A stretch of 20,939 nucleotides of DNA. Source: Spirochaetaceae bacterium (GTDB lineage: Bacteria; Spirochaetota; Spirochaetia; WRBN01). Positions 16,159 through 20,939 of the stretch are shown here, in pieces. Within the stretch, counting starts at the first letter, position 1. Every line of letters begins with the position of its first letter. A program made the translations under genes and the position numbers. The notes beneath the pieces are model-generated. The model was not told the DNA's origin and did no database searches. It saw nothing but the letters and a program-made list of their open reading frames with translations. Where the stretch lies: positions 1-20,939 of the forward strand of contig JAHHUI010000013.1 in the NCBI GenBank assembly GCA_020024055.1, in the 5' to 3' direction.

Positions 16159-16969
16159 GAATAATCACCTTAATTCCCACACTTTGCCAGCTATGTTTGG
16201 ACATTGACAAAGAGGAAGATTTAAATAATACGTAATTTTTCTCAAACGTCGTGAGAGAAAAATAAGGAATACTCATTCTATCTAGTGAAGAGAGCACCTT
16301 GCTGAAGAGACGATGGGGCGAGCCGTTCAGATTTGAGTTCACAAATTCAAAGAGCAATAATTCATCATGAAGCGGGCAATTGCGCAAAAATATTTTGCTT
16401 TCGGTAATCACACAAAGCTCATTATTTGTACGCATGCTGGCAAAAAAAGATTCAGGGCTGTCATTAAATTTTCCCGAAAAATGTTCATCAGCAGCAAATT
16501 TCCCCACGGCATATATGCCAGGAATCTGCTGAACTTTTAAATCCAGCATAGCCTCCCAAAGCAGACGAAGACCCCAAAGCAAAGCCAGGCTGATTATGGT
16601 GCCAAGCACCATATTATTGCCCACAAAACCCTGCACAACAATAGTGCTGAACCCTAAGGTCAGCAAATTATAAAAAGCCCTGGATACAATCAGCAGCTGG
16701 CTGCCCACACAGAAAAATCTCCAAAAGGGAGAATGTAAAAAAACAGTGCCGCCGGATAAAACAACACTCATAATGGTGGTGGTGATCAGCAAAAGCAAAG
16801 CATGCGTAGGATGAGGGTTTGCATGCAGCAATAAAGGCAGTAAAATCAATTCTGTGATGATCATAAAAATGACGCCGCAGAACAGGCCTGTAATTTCCAG
16901 CAGGCGCAGCAAAGAAAAAGACATCGGCTTTCTCTCATGAATCCATTTTTCTAAAAAAACATGCACCAT
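16151..16969 (-). CDS. Hypothetical multi-pass membrane protein
   Basis: In this 272-residue protein the first half holds four hydrophobic segments (about 20-50, 56-80, 84-106 and 118-142). The second half is a soluble domain of about 130 residues with alternating strands and helices, beginning VQQIPGIYAVGKFAADEHFSGKF and ending WQSVGIKVIIHE. No known family is recognised; the layout resembles a membrane-anchored sensory or regulatory protein. The ATG at 16969 is preceded by GGAGAAG. It lies 39 bases after the ankyrin gene's stop and overlaps the next gene by eight bases. Confidence 0.68.
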   Translation of the reverse strand: MVHVFLEKWIHERKPMSFSLLRLLEITGLFCGVIFMIITELILLPLLLHANPHPTHALLLLITTTIMSVVLSGGTVFLHSPFWRFFCVGSQLLIVSRAFYNLLTLGFSTIVVQGFVGNNMVLGTIISLALLWGLRLLWEAMLDLKVQQIPGIYAVGKFAADEHFSGKFNDSPESFFASMRTNNELCVITESKIFLRNCPLHDELLLFEFVNSNLNGSPHRLFSKVLSSLDRMSIPYFSLTTFEKNYVLFKSSSLSMSKHSWQSVGIKVIIHE

Positions 16970-17008
16970 TGTTCGTCTTCTCCTTATTCTATTTCCTTCA
17001 AAAAAGCC

Positions 17009-18622
<1,614 letters not shown>

Positions 18623-18695
18623 AGCTGGTTAGATTCTCGACTGCACATAGAAACAAACTGTAGTGGATCCCTCTTTTATTTTTTATAAATTTCAC

Positions 18696-18701
18696 TATAA
18701 T
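18696..18701 (+). promoter_or_regulatory. Putative mfd promoter (-10 element)
   Basis: A perfect TATAAT lies 12-17 bases before the mfd ATG (18713); the matching -35 region is only T-rich. Transcription would start at about 18708, leaving a leader of roughly five bases and no room for a ribosome-binding site. Confidence 0.4.
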
Positions 18702-18712
18702 AAATCACAGTT

Positions 18713-20939
18713 ATGGAATCATGGCTGTCATCTTTGGCCTCTGCGTTGCAGCACAACCAAGAATACATAGTTTGTCAGTCTCTGTTGGTCAATTCTTCTT
18801 ATCAGCGCAGCATTCTTGGCATGCGCGGTTCTTTTCTGCCGCTTTTTCTCAGTCTTCAGAAGCAAAAAAGCCCTCTGGCACTCATCACACCCACACATAA
18901 ACAAGCCCTGGCAGTGAAAAATGACTTTGAATGTTTTGGCATCAATGCCTTGCTTTTTCCCTCTATACAGCAAAATATTTATGAACCCTCTCAGGTTAAT
19001 TCGGGCCTGGCCCATCAGCTTTCCCTGCTGGAAAGCTATTCTATTTATATTATTCCCATCCGCTCTTTCCTGAAAAAGCTGCCGGCCAAAGAATATATTG
19101 CCAATCTGTCCTTTTCCCTGGGCATCAATGAAAATATTGATATTTCTGCTCTGTGTGAAAAGCTGACGTCTCTAGGCTATCTTCGCACGCCCAGAGTCAG
19201 CCTGCCGGGCGAATTTGCCGTGCGCGGGGAAGTTTTAGATATTTTTCTGCATCAGGAAAATCTGGCCCATCGCATTCAGTTTGAATTTGATCAAATCTCG
19301 CAGATTCGTCTTTTCGACGTGGAAAATCAAATCAGTCATGCCCATGTAGAGCAGATGCATATCCTTCCCGCCAGAGAGGCTATACTCACAGAAAAAGACT
19401 TTTCTGTGATCAGCGAGCATTGGAATAAAAGATACCCCCGCATCCCTTTGAATATTGAAAAATTGCAGCAGGAAATTCATTATCATGAATTATTCCTTCC
19501 TCTTGTGTTCAATCACAGCTATTCTATTGCAGACTATCTTCCTAAAGGCAGCCAGCTGATTTTTGTTGAACATGAAAATATTATCCATCATGCCCAGGCC
19601 TTCAAACATGAGCTGACAGAATTGTATAAACAAACGCTGCGTAAAGGCCAGAGTGTGCCTTCTCCTGAAGATTTATTTTTCAGCCATGATGAATTAACGC
19701 CGCCCCAAGGCGCTGTTTTTCTGAAAAATCTGCCCTCTGTCGGCGAGGCTGTTGACTTGAATTTCACCATTGAAGGGGCACGCAGCTTTTTTGGCAATAT
19801 CAGCCTTTTAAAAGAGGAATTGCAGCAATTACTAAAAAATCAATATCAAATTTTTATCTTTGCCGAAACACAGCAGCAAAGCCTGCGCATCAGAGAGCTT
19901 TTTTCCGGCATGAATATCACGGTGATTCCCCATGGGCTTTCAAGCGGCTTTTGTCTTCCCTCGGCCAAGATTTTGATTCTCTGTGAACATGAGATTTTCG
20001 GGCGGAAAAAACGCTCTGCCTCGTCTGCACACAAAACTATGGCCACACAAGCCATCGACAGCTTTGTAGATTTGTCTCCTGAAGACTATGTGGTGCATGT
20101 GAATCATGGCGTCAGCCAATTCAAAGGCATTCAACGCATGCGCACCGCAGGTCAGGAGCGCGACTACATCGTCTTGGAATTTGCGGATAAAGATATTGTC
20201 TATCTGCCCATAGAACAGGTGAACCTGGTGCAGCGCTACATTGGCCAGGAGGGAAGCCATCCCCGCTTGGACAAAATTGGAGGTAAAAGCTGGAATGCTA
20301 AGAAATCCCAGGCACGCAAAAGCGCTGAAGAATTGGCCGACTATTTGCTCGACCTGTATGCAAAGCGCGAAGCCAGCCAGGGCTTTGCCTATCCGGCCGA
20401 TGATCAGTTCCAGCTGGAATTCGAAGCTGACTTTCCCTATCAGGAAACAGCCGATCAGCTGGTGGCCATTGCGGAAATTAAAAAAGATATGGAAAGCCCA
20501 AAACCCATGGACCGCCTGGTGTGCGGCGATGTGGGCTATGGCAAAACAGAGCTGGCCATGCGTGCCGCCTTCAAGGCCGTGATGGCAGGAAAGCAAGTGG
20601 TCATTCTCTGCCCCACAACAATCCTCGCCGAGCAGCATTATAAAAATTTTCTTCAGAGATTTCATCGTTTTTCTTTTATCCGCATCGCCTTGCTCAGCCG
20701 CATGGTGGACAGGAAAAAACAAACACAGATTATGCAAGACTTGCCCCAGGGCAAGGTGGACTTGCTCATCGGCACACATCGCATCCTCAGCAAAGATATT
20801 GTTTTTCGTGACCTGGGTCTGCTCATTGTGGATGAAGAGCAGCGATTTGGTGTGAAAGACAAAGAAAAAATTAAAAATCTGAAAGCCAATATTGATACAT
20901 TGATGCTGTCGGCCACGCCGATTCCGCGCACATTGCATA
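18713..20939 (+). CDS. mfd: Transcription-repair coupling factor Mfd, cut by window edge
   Basis: 742 residues are present of a protein usually about 1,100-1,150 long. Mfd displaces RNA polymerase stalled at DNA damage and recruits UvrA. The N-terminal UvrB-like module is present (LPGEFAVRGEVLDIF, about 164-178). The RNA polymerase-interacting domain follows (DYVVHVNHGVSQFKGI, about 458 onwards, through IVLEFADKDIVYLPIEQVNLVQRYIG). The translocase then begins, with Walker A GDVGYGKTE (605-613), motif Ia PTTILAEQHY, and the DEEQ box (707-710), followed by LSATPIPRTLH at the edge. The second RecA lobe and the C-terminal TRG/D7 regions lie outside. The ATG at 18713 is the only sensible start; no Shine-Dalgarno sequence precedes it. 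It is divergent from the ankyrin gene. Confidence 0.95.
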   Translation, partial: MESWLSSLASALQHNQEYIVCQSLLVNSSYQRSILGMRGSFLPLFLSLQKQKSPLALITPTHKQALAVKNDFECFGINALLFPSIQQNIYEPSQVNSGLAHQLSLLESYSIYIIPIRSFLKKLPAKEYIANLSFSLGINENIDISALCEKLTSLGYLRTPRVSLPGEFAVRGEVLDIFLHQENLAHRIQFEFDQISQIRLFDVENQISHAHVEQMHILPAREAILTEKDFSVISEHWNKRYPRIPLNIEKLQQEIHYHELFLPLVFNHSYSIADYLPKGSQLIFVEHENIIHHAQAFKHELTELYKQTLRKGQSVPSPEDLFFSHDELTPPQGAVFLKNLPSVGEAVDLNFTIEGARSFFGNISLLKEELQQLLKNQYQIFIFAETQQQSLRIRELFSGMNITVIPHGLSSGFCLPSAKILILCEHEIFGRKKRSASSAHKTMATQAIDSFVDLSPEDYVVHVNHGVSQFKGIQRMRTAGQERDYIVLEFADKDIVYLPIEQVNLVQRYIGQEGSHPRLDKIGGKSWNAKKSQARKSAEELADYLLDLYAKREASQGFAYPADDQFQLEFEADFPYQETADQLVAIAEIKKDMESPKPMDRLVCGDVGYGKTELAMRAAFKAVMAGKQVVILCPTTILAEQHYKNFLQRFHRFSFIRIALLSRMVDRKKQTQIMQDLPQGKVDLLIGTHRILSKDIVFRDLGLLIVDEEQRFGVKDKEKIKNLKANIDTLMLSATPIPRTLH

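Noticed and set aside
19940..20938. A 332-residue leftward open frame opposite mfd
   Set aside because: It is antisense to mfd, whose frame is continuous through all expected motifs.

Overview
The window is one 20.9 kb stretch of chromosome-type sequence at moderate G+C. It is densely coded on both strands and shows no insertion sequence, phage gene, CRISPR array, tRNA or rRNA. Two proteins with lipoprotein-type signal sequences (lipobox cysteines near positions 408 and 13140), a secreted proline-rich ankyrin protein and a FliL-like protein point to a motile diderm. A flavodiiron protein and a molybdo-flavoenzyme-like operon suggest an anaerobe or microaerophile. A spirochaete (Treponema-like) is my best guess, based on gene content and the relaxed lipobox, but no rRNA or other decisive marker is present.

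Layout, left to right. (1) A truncated leftward lipoprotein gene (1-407) diverges from a rightward GNAT acetyltransferase / RluA-type pseudouridine synthase pair (568-2161) with a recognisable sigma70 promoter. (2) The only long non-coding gap (2162-2515) holds six exact DnaA boxes, an A+T-rich tract and a bidirectional terminator. It looks like a replication origin or a DnaA-titration site, although no dnaA gene is visible. (3) A leftward gene run (6956 to 2516) encodes a VOC-fold protein, a YugP-type membrane zinc peptidase, UvrB and mannose-6-phosphate isomerase. (4) A rightward operon (about 7117-11360) encodes a membrane/helical-repeat protein followed by three subunits of a xanthine-dehydrogenase-type enzyme (Mo, 2x[2Fe-2S], FAD). 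The Mo subunit has lost several hallmark pocket residues, apparently including the catalytic glutamate. (5) A leftward flavodiiron protein gene (fprA) has its own promoter and a strong terminator, with a FliL-like lipoprotein gene upstream of it. (6) A rightward NhaC-family antiporter gene follows. (7) A leftward four-gene run (18622 to 14943) encodes a secreted ankyrin protein with a poly-Asn and Pro/Glu linker, a four-helix membrane protein, a single-pass protein and a soluble protein. I do not recognise this set as a known system. (8) The 5' two-thirds of mfd runs off the right edge.

Together the region mixes DNA repair (uvrB, mfd), RNA modification, sugar-phosphate and ion metabolism, oxidative/nitrosative defence (fprA) and envelope functions. 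The three points most worth following up are the DnaA-box cluster between two convergent genes, the divergent xanthine-dehydrogenase-like Mo subunit that sits with otherwise intact redox subunits, and the unassigned ankyrin/membrane operon.
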